Below are positions 26,162-34,972 of a stretch of DNA of 64,000 nt, piece after piece. This stretch comes from JAGVSR01 sp963742405 (GTDB lineage: Bacteria > Pseudomonadota > Alphaproteobacteria > Rhizobiales > Hyphomicrobiaceae): NCBI GenBank assembly GCA_963742405.1, contig CAVUMB010000007.1:744001-808000 (forward strand), read 5' to 3'. The position numbers and the translations under genes are program-made. Under the pieces are notes generated by a model that did no database searches, was not told where the DNA came from, and was given only the letters and a program-made list of their open reading frames with translations. Each line of letters opens with the position of its first letter. Position 1 is the stretch's first letter.

Positions 26162-26743
26162 ATGGACGAACCCAAGGAGATCACCACAATTGATGCGCTT
26201 GTCGCCCGTCTGGGCGAGCGCTCGGTTGTGCTTGTCGGTTTGATGGGCTGTGGGAAGTCGTCGGTCGGTCGCCGCCTTGCTTCGCGGCTCGGCCTTCTGT
26301 TTGTTGACGCCGACGAAGAAATCGAACGCGTGGCGGCCAAGTCGATCGTCGAAATATTCGCTGACCACGGCGAAGCCTATTTCCGCGACGGAGAACGACG
26401 GGTCATTGCTCGGTTGCTGGCCAATGGACCGCAAGTCTTGGCCACCGGCGGTGGCGCATTCATCAATCCGGAAACACGCGCGAAAATTCGCGAGAGCGGG
26501 ATCTCGATCTGGCTCCGGGCCGATTTGCCGGTCTTGATGCGACGGGTATCCAAGCGCGAGAACCGCCCGCTCCTCAAGACGGCCGATCCCGAAGCGACCA
26601 TGCGCGACCTGATTGACAAGCGCTATCCTGTATATGCCGAAGCCGACATTATGATCGACAGCCGCGACGTTCCCCACGACGTCATTGTCAATGAAGCCAT
26701 CTCGGCGCTGAAATCCAAACTCGCGCCGGTCCCTGCCGCCTGA
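26162..26743 (+). CDS. aroK: Shikimate kinase
   Basis: This 193-residue P-loop kinase has the Walker A motif in VLVGLMGCGKSSVGRRLA, the shikimate-binding DADEEIERVAAKS with the catalytic Asp, FRDGERRVIARLL, the GGG substrate loop VLATGGGAFI, and the lid Arg in RRVSKRENRPLL. It phosphorylates shikimate to shikimate-3-phosphate in the aromatic amino acid pathway. aroB follows nearly directly on the same strand, the usual aroKB pair. Confidence 0.93.
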   Translation: MDEPKEITTIDALVARLGERSVVLVGLMGCGKSSVGRRLASRLGLLFVDADEEIERVAAKSIVEIFADHGEAYFRDGERRVIARLLANGPQVLATGGGAFINPETRAKIRESGISIWLRADLPVLMRRVSKRENRPLLKTADPEATMRDLIDKRYPVYAEADIMIDSRDVPHDVIVNEAISALKSKLAPVPAA

Positions 26744-26779
26744 ACTCTGCGGTTGGAAAAACAACGAGACACACCTCAG

Positions 26780-27928
26780 ATGCCCACGCTCGCCCACTCG
26801 ATGTCCGGAACAACCCGCGCGGAAAAGACGGTGCCGGTCGTGCTCGGCGCTCGAAGCTATAACGTGCTCATTGGGCCAGGCCTTCTGTCGGAGGCCGGGC
26901 GTCTGATAGCGACCCGCATCGGCAAGGGTAAGTGCGGTATCGTGACGGATGAGAATGTTGCCGGGCACCATCTTGCTACGCTTGAAGCGGCGCTGAAGGC
27001 GGAGAACCGCCACGCTGGTTCGATTGTCCTCCCCCCAGGCGAGGCGACAAAGTGCTTCGCGCAACTCTCCCGTCTGAGCGAGGGGCTGCTCGAAATGGGT
27101 CTTGAGCGCGGTGATTTTGTCGTCGCGTTCGGCGGCGGCGTCATCGGCGATCTGGCCGGCTTCGCAGCGGGAGTTCTTCGTCGCGGCGTGCGCTTCGTGC
27201 AGATCCCGACCTCGCTTCTGGCCCAGGTCGACAGTTCCGTTGGCGGCAAGACGGGCATCAATACGCCGCAGGGAAAAAACCTGATCGGCGTCTTTCATCA
27301 ACCCAGTCTGGTTATCGCCGACACCGATGTTCTGGCCACTCTACCCGAACGTGAGATGCGGGCCGGCTACGCGGAAGTTGTAAAATACGGTCTGCTCGGC
27401 GATGCACCGTTTTTCGAATGGCTCGAAAACCAGTGGCAAGGAGTTTTCGGCAATTCCGGCCCAGACCTGACCCGCGCCATCGAAACGAGTGTCAAGGCCA
27501 AGGCAGATATCGTCGCACGCGACGAATTCGAGACGGGTGATCGCGCACTTCTGAATCTCGGTCATACGTTTGGTCATGCCCTTGAGGCCTGGACCGGCTA
27601 TTCGTCCCGGCTTCTGCACGGCGAAGGCGTCGCCATCGGAATGGCGCAGGCGTTTCGCTTCTCCGAAAAGGAAGGCCTGTGCCCGCCCGGCACGGCGCAA
27701 CGTGTTGCGTCGCATCTGGCAGCCGTCGGTCTGCCGACGCGGCTGCAGGATATTCCCGGTGCCAATGCCGACGTCGACACACTGGTCCGGCTGATGGGAC
27801 AAGACAAAAAAGTCCGGGACGGCAAGCTGACATTCATTCTCGTGCGCGGCATCGGCGAGGCGTTCGTCGCACGTGATGTCGATCCCGACAAAGTCCGCCA
27901 ATTTCTCGCAAGTGAGATACTCGGTTGA
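26780..27928 (+). CDS. aroB: 3-dehydroquinate synthase
   Basis: The protein has about 382 residues. Motifs include the NAD-binding FVVAFGGGVIGDLAGFAAGV, FVQIPTSLLAQVDSSVGGKT, EVVKYGLLGDAPFFEW and the zinc-ligand regions LNLGHTFGHALEAWTGY and LLHGEGVAIGMAQAF. It converts DAHP to 3-dehydroquinate, two steps before AroK. The start is uncertain: TTG 26753, ATG 26780 and ATG 26801 are all in frame and none has a strong ribosome-binding site; the conserved fold starts after 26820. Confidence 0.93.
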   Translation: MPTLAHSMSGTTRAEKTVPVVLGARSYNVLIGPGLLSEAGRLIATRIGKGKCGIVTDENVAGHHLATLEAALKAENRHAGSIVLPPGEATKCFAQLSRLSEGLLEMGLERGDFVVAFGGGVIGDLAGFAAGVLRRGVRFVQIPTSLLAQVDSSVGGKTGINTPQGKNLIGVFHQPSLVIADTDVLATLPEREMRAGYAEVVKYGLLGDAPFFEWLENQWQGVFGNSGPDLTRAIETSVKAKADIVARDEFETGDRALLNLGHTFGHALEAWTGYSSRLLHGEGVAIGMAQAFRFSEKEGLCPPGTAQRVASHLAAVGLPTRLQDIPGANADVDTLVRLMGQDKKVRDGKLTFILVRGIGEAFVARDVDPDKVRQFLASEILG

Positions 27929-28026
27929 GCGATCGCCACTGTTGGAATTGCTGTTGGTGATCGTTCTATACTCCTGCGCCATCCGCGCCACGTTTGCCGC
28001 GGCGGCCGCACGAAACGGATTGTCCA

Positions 28027-29316
28027 ATGACCCTCGAAATCGTCCTGACTATTGCCGCCATTGTCGCGCTGATTGCACTGTCAGCATTCTTCAGCGGGTC
28101 GGAAACCGCGCTCACGGCCGCCTCGCGTGCGCGCATGCACGCCCTCGAGCAGGAGGGCAATGCTGCCGCCATGAGCGTCAACCGGCTGCTCGTCGCGCCG
28201 GAGAAAACGATCGGGGCCATTCTATTGGGTAATACGCTGGTCGATGTCCTGGCGTCCGCGTTAGCATCCGGACTGGCCGTCGAACTCGCTGGCGACGTCG
28301 GCGTCCTCTATGCCACGATTGCGATGACGGTTCTGATTGTCATCTTCGGCGCGGTACTACCAAAGACCTACGCGCTGGCCTATTCCGATCGCCTGGCCCT
28401 GTTCGTTTCGCCGTTCATGCGCACGGTGGTGACGGCCTTGTCGCCGTTTACGAAGTCGATCGAATTCCTGGTCCGACAGTTTTTCAAGCTCACGCCCGGC
28501 AAGGAGGACGATGCCGCCAACATCCTTGCGGCGCACGAGGAGATCCGCGGCACCATCGATCTGCAAGCGAAGGAAGGCACGGTTCTAAGGCACGATGCGA
28601 ATATGCTCGGCGGTGTGCTGGACCTGCGCGATCTGCAGATCGCCGACATCATGATTCATCGAACCAAAATGGAGACACTGGACGTAGACAGCGATCCGCA
28701 GGACATCATCGATGAGATTTTGAAATCGCAGTTCACACGAATGCCGCTGTGGCGTGACGAACCGGAAAACATTGTCGCCGTCCTCCATACCAAGGACCTG
28801 CTCACCGCGCTCGGCCGCGTCGGTTGGGATGTCGCCAAGCTCGACATCATGAGTTTTGTCCAGCCACCGTGGTTCGTCCCTGACACGACAAGCCTCAAGA
28901 CGCAGCTCAATCAGTTTCTGAAAAAGAAGGCGCAGATGGCGCTCGTGGTCGACGAGTACGGCGAGGTGCAGGGCCTCATCACGCTTGAGGATATATTAGA
29001 AGAAATCGTCGGTCAGATTGCTGACGAACACGACACACACGAGATGTCGATCCGCCTGCAGGCCGATGGCACCGTCAACGTCGACGGCACTGTCCCGATC
29101 CGCGATTTGAACCGCCAGATGGACTGGAGCTTGCCCGAGGAGGAAGCAACCACGCTCGCGGGTCTGGTCATTCACGAGGCGCAGACCATCCCGGAACCGG
29201 GGCAGGTGTTCATCTTCCACGGCTACCGCTTCGAAATACTGCGCAAAACCCGCAACAAAATCTCGGCCGTGCGCGTCAAACGGCTGGCGGCGCGTGATGA
29301 CGATGATAGCGGCTGA
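28027..29316 (+). CDS. CorC/CNNM-family membrane protein (DUF21-CBS-CorC_HlyC)
   Basis: This is a 429-residue protein. The DUF21 membrane domain covers about residues 1-190, with ALSAFFSGSETALTAASRAR and VIFGAVLPKTYALAYSDRLA. A CBS pair follows (ADIMIHRTKMETLDVDSDPQ, FTRMPLWRDEPENIVAVLHT, MALVVDEYGEVQGLITLEDI), and a CorC_HlyC domain ends the protein (GTVPIRDLNRQMDWSLPEEE). Family members are linked to magnesium or cobalt efflux. The order aroK-aroB-CorC is common in Hyphomicrobiales. A second paralogue lies at 50861-52255. Confidence 0.9.
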   Translation: MTLEIVLTIAAIVALIALSAFFSGSETALTAASRARMHALEQEGNAAAMSVNRLLVAPEKTIGAILLGNTLVDVLASALASGLAVELAGDVGVLYATIAMTVLIVIFGAVLPKTYALAYSDRLALFVSPFMRTVVTALSPFTKSIEFLVRQFFKLTPGKEDDAANILAAHEEIRGTIDLQAKEGTVLRHDANMLGGVLDLRDLQIADIMIHRTKMETLDVDSDPQDIIDEILKSQFTRMPLWRDEPENIVAVLHTKDLLTALGRVGWDVAKLDIMSFVQPPWFVPDTTSLKTQLNQFLKKKAQMALVVDEYGEVQGLITLEDILEEIVGQIADEHDTHEMSIRLQADGTVNVDGTVPIRDLNRQMDWSLPEEEATTLAGLVIHEAQTIPEPGQVFIFHGYRFEILRKTRNKISAVRVKRLAARDDDDSG

Positions 29317-29317
29317 T

Positions 29318-31204
29318 TTAGTGCTTGACCCGCGCCGGTGCGCGTCCGGTCGACGGCGTGCCTTTCGCAGGCTCATCGAATAGCTCAACGAGTTTGTCCG
29401 TCATGGCGCCGGCGAGTTCGCTCGCATCCGTGATTGTCACTGCGCGGCGATAATAGCGGGTCACGTCATGACCGATTCCGATCGCAATCAATTCGACGGG
29501 CGAGCGGGTTTCGATTTCGTGAATGACCTGCCGCAAATGATGTTCCAGATAGCTACCGGTATTGACCGACAGCGTGGAATCATCGACCGGCGCGCCGTCC
29601 GAAATCATCATCAGAATTCGCCGCTGCTCCGGCCGCGCAAGCAACCGTTGATGCGCCCAGGCCAGCGCCTCCCCGTCGATGTTTTCTTTCAGCAAGCCTT
29701 CGCGCATCATGAGCGCCAGCGACCGCTTCGCACGCCGCCAGGGAGCATCGGCGGTTTTGTAGATGATGTGCCGGAGATCGTTGAGACGGCCCGGATTGGG
29801 TGGTTTACCGGCGGCCAGCCACTTCTCGCGCGCCTCTCCACCTTTCCACGCTTTAGTCGTGAAGCCGAGAATTTCAACCTTCACACCGCAGCGTTCCAGC
29901 GTCCGCGCGAGAATGTCGGCACAGCAGGCAGCCACCATAATCGGCCGCCCGCGCATCGAACCGGAGTTGTCGATTAAAAGCGTCACGACGGTATCGCGGA
30001 AATCGGTGTCCCGCTCGCGCATGAAAGAAAGCGCGTGCATCGGATCGATGATGATCCGCGTTAAGCGCGCGGCATCGAGCGCGCCTTCCTCCAGATCGAA
30101 ATCCCAGGCGCGGTTCTGTTTGGCGAGCAGCCGTCGCTGCAATCGGTTCGCCAGTCGCGAGACGGTCGAAGCCAGGACGCGCAATTCTTTGTCGAGGAAT
30201 GTACGCAAGCGGTCGAGTTCTTCTGCGGTCGAAAGCTTATCCGCCTCGACCACCTCGTCGTTTCCGTTGGCAAACACTTTGTAGCCAAAGTTTTCCGGAG
30301 CATCGAGGACGGAGAGGTTCGGTCGCCAGGGCTCGGCGGTATCGCTCTCGGCCTCGCCATCGGCCTCGATCTCAATGTCCTGCATTTCACCGGCATCGGC
30401 GGCCTCTGCCGTGTCGCCATTTTCGCCTTCGCTCTCGCTTTCCTCGCCGGCGTCTTCCTGTCCCTCGTTGGTCTCTTCTTCGCCTTCGGTTTCCTGGTCG
30501 CCGCCTTCCGGCTGCTGTTCCTGCTCGTCTTCGCTGTCCTCGCGCTCGCCTTCATTCGGCTGCTCGGCCATTTCCAGCGTGCGCAACAAATCGCGCACGA
30601 GCCGACCGAACGCTTCCTGATCTCCCGTCTTGGCCGCGAGCTGCTTCAAGGTTTTGCCGCAGCGTTTTTCGATGACAGGTTTCCAGACGTCGGCGAGCGC
30701 CTTGGCTGTGGCAGGGGGAGCGTGGCCCGTCAAACGTTCGCGCACGATGAGTGCCAGGGCCTCGTCGAGCGGTGCTTCCTCGCGCGATTTCACAGTCGCA
30801 AAGCGCCCATGCGCGAAATAATCCTCGCACTTCGCAGCGAGATTGGCCGCCATGCCATCCATGCGATTGGCGCCGATCGCCTCGACGCGCGCCCGCTCGA
30901 CGGCCTCGAACACGGCCCGCGCCTCGCCTGATTGCGGCGCCAGCTTGCGATGCAGCTTCTCGTCGTGACAAGCCAGCGTCAGCGCCAGACTATCGGCCCA
31001 GCCGCGCACGACGGCGATTTCCCTCTTTGAGGGCACCCGCGCCGGCTCGGGGAGCTGCACATGATGGCCTTCGATCACCGGCTTGCCCGGCGAAAAGTCC
31101 ACGCTGATTTTCTCGTCTCCGGCGACCGCACGCACGGTCAGCCCGACGACTCGCTTGAGCGGTTCGGCCGGCGCTTCCTTGCGTTTGGTGGGCGGGGGGG
31201 ACAT
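29318..31204 (-). CDS. cobT: Aerobic cobaltochelatase subunit CobT
   Basis: This is a 628-residue protein. A long acidic stretch (residues about 215-290, very rich in E and D) separates an N-terminal domain from a C-terminal von Willebrand A domain with the MIDAS motif VTLLIDNSGSMRGRPIMVA and later DGAPVDDSTL and IGIGHDVTRYY. CobT with CobS forms the AAA+ chaperone-like complex that, with CobN, inserts cobalt into hydrogenobyrinic acid a,c-diamide in aerobic B12 synthesis. cobS is 10 bases upstream on the same strand. CobN and the ring-synthesis genes are not in this window. Confidence 0.93.
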   Translation of the reverse strand: MSPPPTKRKEAPAEPLKRVVGLTVRAVAGDEKISVDFSPGKPVIEGHHVQLPEPARVPSKREIAVVRGWADSLALTLACHDEKLHRKLAPQSGEARAVFEAVERARVEAIGANRMDGMAANLAAKCEDYFAHGRFATVKSREEAPLDEALALIVRERLTGHAPPATAKALADVWKPVIEKRCGKTLKQLAAKTGDQEAFGRLVRDLLRTLEMAEQPNEGEREDSEDEQEQQPEGGDQETEGEEETNEGQEDAGEESESEGENGDTAEAADAGEMQDIEIEADGEAESDTAEPWRPNLSVLDAPENFGYKVFANGNDEVVEADKLSTAEELDRLRTFLDKELRVLASTVSRLANRLQRRLLAKQNRAWDFDLEEGALDAARLTRIIIDPMHALSFMRERDTDFRDTVVTLLIDNSGSMRGRPIMVAACCADILARTLERCGVKVEILGFTTKAWKGGEAREKWLAAGKPPNPGRLNDLRHIIYKTADAPWRRAKRSLALMMREGLLKENIDGEALAWAHQRLLARPEQRRILMMISDGAPVDDSTLSVNTGSYLEHHLRQVIHEIETRSPVELIAIGIGHDVTRYYRRAVTITDASELAGAMTDKLVELFDEPAKGTPSTGRAPARVKH

Positions 31205-31214
31205 CGGCTCCGTA

Positions 31215-32219
31215 TCAGCTCAACGCTACGTTTGCGGCACTTTCCGGCAGCTCTTCGCCAAAGGCCCGCTGATAAAACTCGGCGACCAATGGCCGTTCCA
31301 GCTCATCGCACTTGTTGAGAAACGTGACACGGAACGCGAAGCCGATATCCGTGAAAATGTCGGCGTTCTCCGCCCATGTGATCACCGTTCGCGGGCTCAT
31401 CACAGTCGACAGGTCGCCATTGATGAACGCCGATCGGGTGAGATCGGCCACGCGCACCATGGCGCCGACCTGCTTGCGCTTTGCATCCGTCTTTGCAAAC
31501 GACTTCACCTTGGCCAGGATGATCCGCACCTCGTCGTCGTGCGGCAGATAGTTGAGTGTCGTCACGATCGACCAGCGGTCCATCTGGCCCTGGTTGATCT
31601 GCTGTGTCCCGTGATAGAGGCCCGATGTGTCGCCAAGCCCGATTGTGTTCGTCGTTGCAAACAACCGGAACGCCGGATGCGGCTTGATCACTTTGGATTG
31701 GTCGAGCAACGTCAGCTTGCCGGACACTTCGAGCACGCGCTGAATAACGAACATCACGTCGGGACGGCCGGCATCGTATTCGTCGAACACGAGCGCTGTA
31801 TTGGAGCGCAGGCAGTACGGCAGAATGCCTTCACGGAATTCCGTCACTTGCTTGCCATCCTTAAGGACGATGGCATCCTTTCCGATGAGATCGATGCGGC
31901 TCACATGGCTGTCGAGGTTGACGCGAATACACGGCCAATTGAGCCGCGCGGCCACCTGTTCAATGTGCGTGGACTTGCCTGTGCCATGATATCCCTGCAC
32001 CATCACACGCCGATTGTGCTTGAACCCGGCGAGGATCGCGAGCGTCACATCGCGGTTGAAAAGGTAGTCGGGATCGAGATCCGGGACATGCTCTTCGGCT
32101 TTCGAATAGGCGGGCACTTCCATGTCCGATTCGATGCCGAAGACCTGCCTCACCGAAAGTTTGAGGTCAGGCAAGCCGGGCGTATCCTTCGTTGCAGCGG
32201 TGGCAGTCGGCGCACGCAT
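31215..32219 (-). CDS. cobS: Aerobic cobaltochelatase subunit CobS
   Basis: This 334-residue AAA+ ATPase has the Walker A motif in VMVQGYHGTGKSTHIEQVAA, Walker B in NTALVFDEYDAGRPDVMFVI, sensor 1 in FRLFATTNTIGLGDTSGLYH, and an N-terminal region starting PGLPDLKLSVRQVFGI. It drives cobalt insertion together with CobT. ATG 32219 was preferred to the upstream in-frame start because the extra 33 residues are Arg-rich and not conserved. A J-domain gene lies upstream on the same strand. Confidence 0.94.
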   Translation of the reverse strand: MRAPTATAATKDTPGLPDLKLSVRQVFGIESDMEVPAYSKAEEHVPDLDPDYLFNRDVTLAILAGFKHNRRVMVQGYHGTGKSTHIEQVAARLNWPCIRVNLDSHVSRIDLIGKDAIVLKDGKQVTEFREGILPYCLRSNTALVFDEYDAGRPDVMFVIQRVLEVSGKLTLLDQSKVIKPHPAFRLFATTNTIGLGDTSGLYHGTQQINQGQMDRWSIVTTLNYLPHDDEVRIILAKVKSFAKTDAKRKQVGAMVRVADLTRSAFINGDLSTVMSPRTVITWAENADIFTDIGFAFRVTFLNKCDELERPLVAEFYQRAFGEELPESAANVALS

Positions 32220-32354
32220 GGAAAGTCCTTCGCAAGAGGGGAGCCGCGGTCGCGCTGCTCGGGGATCGCGAACCACACTAAGGCTGGCGAGCAAAGCTGC
32301 CCGTTTTTGAGTATTCAAGGAAAGCGGCGAACGTTGAAAGTACGTCGGCCGCCG

Positions 32355-33016
32355 TCAAACGAGACCAGCCTGCTTCAAATAATTATAGGCTTGAATGATC
32401 TCACGCAACTTTTCCTCCGAGCGCGTGTCGCCGCCGTTGGCATCAGGGTGGTGTAATTTAACGAGTTCCTTGAACCGGGCCTTGATGTCGTCCTTTGTCG
32501 CCCCCTGTTTCAGCCCGAGCGACGTCAGCGATTTCTTTTCCAGCGGCCGTAGTTGCCGCCGGTTCTCGACCGGAGTGGACCGGGACTGCCGCGCCCGCCA
32601 CGCAAAGAAGGCGCCAGGATCATTTGGCGGCGGATCATCGGCCTCGGCACTCGGATCGGCGCGTCCTTGGCCTCTCGTGGTGCTCCGGTGCGCCCCTCTC
32701 GCATTCCCGGCGCCCATGAATTGGCGGCCATTTTCCATGTCGGCCGGTGACCGGTCAGGGCGTCCTTCTGGAAGTCGGCAACTTCTCGATCCGACATCCC
32801 GTCGAAGTAATTATAGGTGGCATTATACTCGCGGACGTGATCGACGCAGAAAGCGAAGTACTCACCGTCGCGCCCGCGTCCTTTCGGCGCACGATGCGTC
32901 GCCGGCTGGTCGCAACCCTTCCGCTGACAGCGTGGACCACCGGTGCGCATCTCCTCGTCTCGGGCCTTTTTGGTCCCGACGCGGATGGAGTCGAAGAATT
33001 TCGAGTTGAGTTTCAT
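32355..33016 (-). pseudogene. J-domain protein (DnaJ-like), frameshifted
   Basis: The 5' frame (ATG 33016) encodes MKLNSKFFDSIRVGTKKARD, a Cys pair (PRCQRKGCDQPATHRAPKGR), FAFCVDHVREYNATYNYFDG and DALTGHRPTWKMAAN. The 3' frame encodes a J-domain-like end: PLEKKSLTSLGLKQGATKDD, IKARFKELVKLHHPDANGGD (HPD motif) and REIIQAYNYLKQAG. Both halves occur as one ~210-residue protein beside cobS in Hyphomicrobiales. The frame change must fall between about 32640 and 32735 and corresponds to one missing base, unlike the other shifts. It is probably a sequencing error. Confidence 0.75.
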
Positions 33017-33171
33017 GGACGCGCATATGCTGAGAAGGTCTGGCCGAAACGAGCCGAGCACTCTATCACAGCCAAGTGTGCGCCGTCGCGGCCATAGCGA
33101 AAATCCCTAACGGGATTTTATTGAGTTGTGCTGCGGCAAACAACGCACATCGGATGCATCAGGAACACCAA

Positions 33172-33444
33172 ATGTCATTCGAAGATCAAATACGCGAGAA
33201 ACTAACGGTCGGACTGATGCCGGTCCGTCTCGATGTGATCAATGAGAGCGCGATGCATGCCGGCCACCGCTCTTCGCCGGGAACCGGCGAAAGTCATTTT
33301 CGCGTTCTGGTCGTGTCGGAAAAGTTTGCCGGTCAGTCGCGCGTCAATCGCCACCGCATGGTCAATCAACTCATCAGAGAGGAGCTGGCCGGCGGTGTCC
33401 ATGCACTCGCGCTCGCAACCTACGCACCGGACGAAAAGTTCTGA
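33172..33444 (+). CDS. bolA: BolA family protein
   Basis: This 90-residue protein has the full BolA fold, MSFEDQIREKLTVGLMPVRL, DVINESAMHAGH, THFR-like SHFRVLVVSEKFAGQS and RVNRHRMVNQLIREEL, with the conserved His of the H-G-H-R region. BolA proteins act with monothiol glutaredoxins in Fe-S cluster and iron signalling. ATG 33172 was chosen over the upstream GTG/TTG starts because the extension is not conserved. It is divergent from the J-domain gene. Confidence 0.92.
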   Translation: MSFEDQIREKLTVGLMPVRLDVINESAMHAGHRSSPGTGESHFRVLVVSEKFAGQSRVNRHRMVNQLIREELAGGVHALALATYAPDEKF

Positions 33445-33456
33445 TAACCACGCCGC

Positions 33457-33555
33457 GCCATCCGGCCGGCTCCCCGTCAGGGGAGTCGGATGGCGCAAGC
33501 CAAGCAAGCCATCCGGCCGGCTCCCCGTCAGGGGAGTCGGATGGCGCAAGCCAAC
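33457..33555. repeat. Two tandem 51-bp units, each a nested hairpin (REP-like)
   Basis: A 48-base sequence starting GCCATCCGGCCGG occurs at 33457 and again at 33508, 51 bases apart and identical over the shared 47-48 bases. Each copy contains CTCCCC - GTCA - GGGGAG inside outer GCCATCC and GGATGGC arms, so each unit can form a long near-perfect hairpin. It sits 13 bases after the bolA stop codon and before a terminator. It resembles bacterial REP-type palindromes or a small mobile repeat; no transposase is present. Confidence 0.75.
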
Positions 33556-33561
33556 CTTACA

Positions 33562-33597
33562 CAAAAAAATCTGGCTCCCGGAGGAACCAGATCTTTT
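33562..33597. terminator. Bidirectional terminator downstream of bolA
   Basis: A hairpin with arms ATCTGG (33569-33574) and CCAGAT (33587-33592), extended by CTCC/GGAGG pairing, is flanked by a run of A on its left and TTTT on its right. It can therefore terminate both bolA on the plus strand and the minus-strand gene ending near 33620. Confidence 0.75.
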
Positions 33598-33619
33598 CTG
33601 TGTCTGCGACAAGGCATAG

Positions 33620-33920
33620 TTACCAGCCGCGATGGCGGCACACACGCTGCATCTCACAGTGCTTCACGCCCCAGCGATTGCGAAAGCAGACTCGGTCCCA
33701 GAAGCAGTTCTGCCGCCAATAGCCGCGCCGCCAGCCGTGACGATGTCCGGCGTCTTCGTAACGCGCGCCGTCGTCATTGCCGCGTCCGCCACCATCGCGG
33801 ATAGCCGCCGTCACGTTGCATGCCATCGCGAGGATATCCCGGATCGGCAAAGGCTGGTGCGGCACCCGCGGCAACCAGCACACCGCCCGCGAGCAGTGCG
33901 GCAGAAAGAAAGCGCTTCAT
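33620..33920 (-). pseudogene. Small Cys-rich exported protein, frameshifted
   Basis: The 5' frame (ATG 33920) gives a clear signal peptide, MKRFLSAALLAGGVLVAAGA, cleaved near AFA, then DPGYPRDGMQRDGGYPR. From about 33785-33800 a one-base shift gives DGGGRGNDDGARYEDAGHRH, then GWRRGYWRQNCFWDRVCFRN and RWGVKHCEMQRVCRHRGW, ending at TAG-side 33620. The C-terminal Cys/Arg/Trp block (C..VC.NRWG..HC..VCR) is known from small secreted proteins of Hyphomicrobiales. The function is unknown. Together the two parts make about 99 residues. Confidence 0.6.
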
Positions 33921-34124
33921 AGCTTGGGTCTCCTCGTTGTCTCCCGTCCGGCTTGGCCGGTGCAGGTTCGCAGATAAATCCGGCGTGGGACCCAATAAGC
34001 CACGGTGCCAATGAACCGGGTCTGAACACCTCGTTCAGATGCCGTTGCCCTCATCCTGCCCCGTTGTGTGCGGATACGTGAGCCAGCCTGCGATGTGGTT
34101 CCAGAGGTTCCAAGCGTTGCGTCC

Positions 34125-34943
34125 ATGACCCACCGCACCCTTTCCAATGATGATGTCGACGGTATCGTCGCCCGCGTTCGCGAAGAACTGGCGCGGCGCC
34201 GAATATCCCGTCAGCGATTGGCGGATGACGCGCGCATCAGCGTCTCCACGCTGGAAAAAGTTTTGTCGGGTCGTCGCACGTTTACGCTCGCAACCCTGGT
34301 TCGTCTCGAAGACGCATTGGGCATGTCGCTGCGGACCTCGCCCATCAATGCCGCGGCTCGTCCACCCGACCGACCTTCGATAGCTCCCGACGAACTCGGG
34401 AATTATGCGCGCGCGCAAATTGGTTGGCTGGAGGGAGCCTACTTGACGCTGATCCCATCCTTCGGCGAGCGCTCTGCGATTTCGGCCTATCGGACCGACA
34501 TCTGCTGGGATGATGCTCAGACGTGTTTGACATTTCGCGAAGCCGAGCGTGTCGATGGTGCCTTCACCCAGCACGGCGTGGTCGCGATGCCTAACCAGAC
34601 CGGACACATTTATCTCGTAACCAATCGGCATGGGCAGCAGCGCCTCGCTATTTTGTCGCGGCCGGCCGGCCAGGGCGCCATGCACGGCATCCTTGCCACG
34701 CTGCTGTCGGGACGCGGATCGCAGCTGACACCGGTGGCCGCGCCGATCGCTCTTGCGCCGCTCGATCCAGCGACAAAGTGCAGTTTCGGGCGTATCGCGC
34801 AGGGTCAACACGATTACGCCCGTTATCGCTCGCTGTTGCAGCGCGACTCTCGACGATGCCTTTGCGGTCATGATGCCGGTCTGACATGCTTTGCTAGACC
34901 GACGTGTCGTAATAGGACTGCACCATCAGATCGATCAGCTTGA
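34125..34943 (+). CDS. XRE-type helix-turn-helix regulator, 3' frameshift
   Basis: From ATG 34125 the protein has an N-terminal helix-turn-helix, RRISRQRLADDARISVSTLE and KVLSGRRTFTLATLVRLEDA, of the Cro/C1 type. A beta-rich effector-like domain follows (IGWLEGAYLTLIPSFGERSA, QHGVVAMPNQTGHIYLVTNR, AILSRPAGQGAMHGILATLL). The last part of the frame, after SLLQRD near 34846, looks like noise; the alternative frame reads LDDAFAVMMPV and stops at 34882-34884, a better end. A one-base insertion is likely, giving a 251-residue protein. It precedes the esterase gene at 34973, which it may regulate. Confidence 0.7.
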   Translation: MTHRTLSNDDVDGIVARVREELARRRISRQRLADDARISVSTLEKVLSGRRTFTLATLVRLEDALGMSLRTSPINAAARPPDRPSIAPDELGNYARAQIGWLEGAYLTLIPSFGERSAISAYRTDICWDDAQTCLTFREAERVDGAFTQHGVVAMPNQTGHIYLVTNRHGQQRLAILSRPAGQGAMHGILATLLSGRGSQLTPVAAPIALAPLDPATKCSFGRIAQGQHDYARYRSLLQRDSRRCLCGHDAGLTCFARPTCRNRTAPSDRSA

Positions 34944-34972
34944 GAGTTGAGCGCGTGACCGTAAGCCTTGAG

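Noticed and set aside
30061..30555. Lys/Arg-rich minus-strand frame inside cobT
   Set aside because: It is the alternate frame of the acidic GAG/GAA-rich part of CobT and has no independent features.
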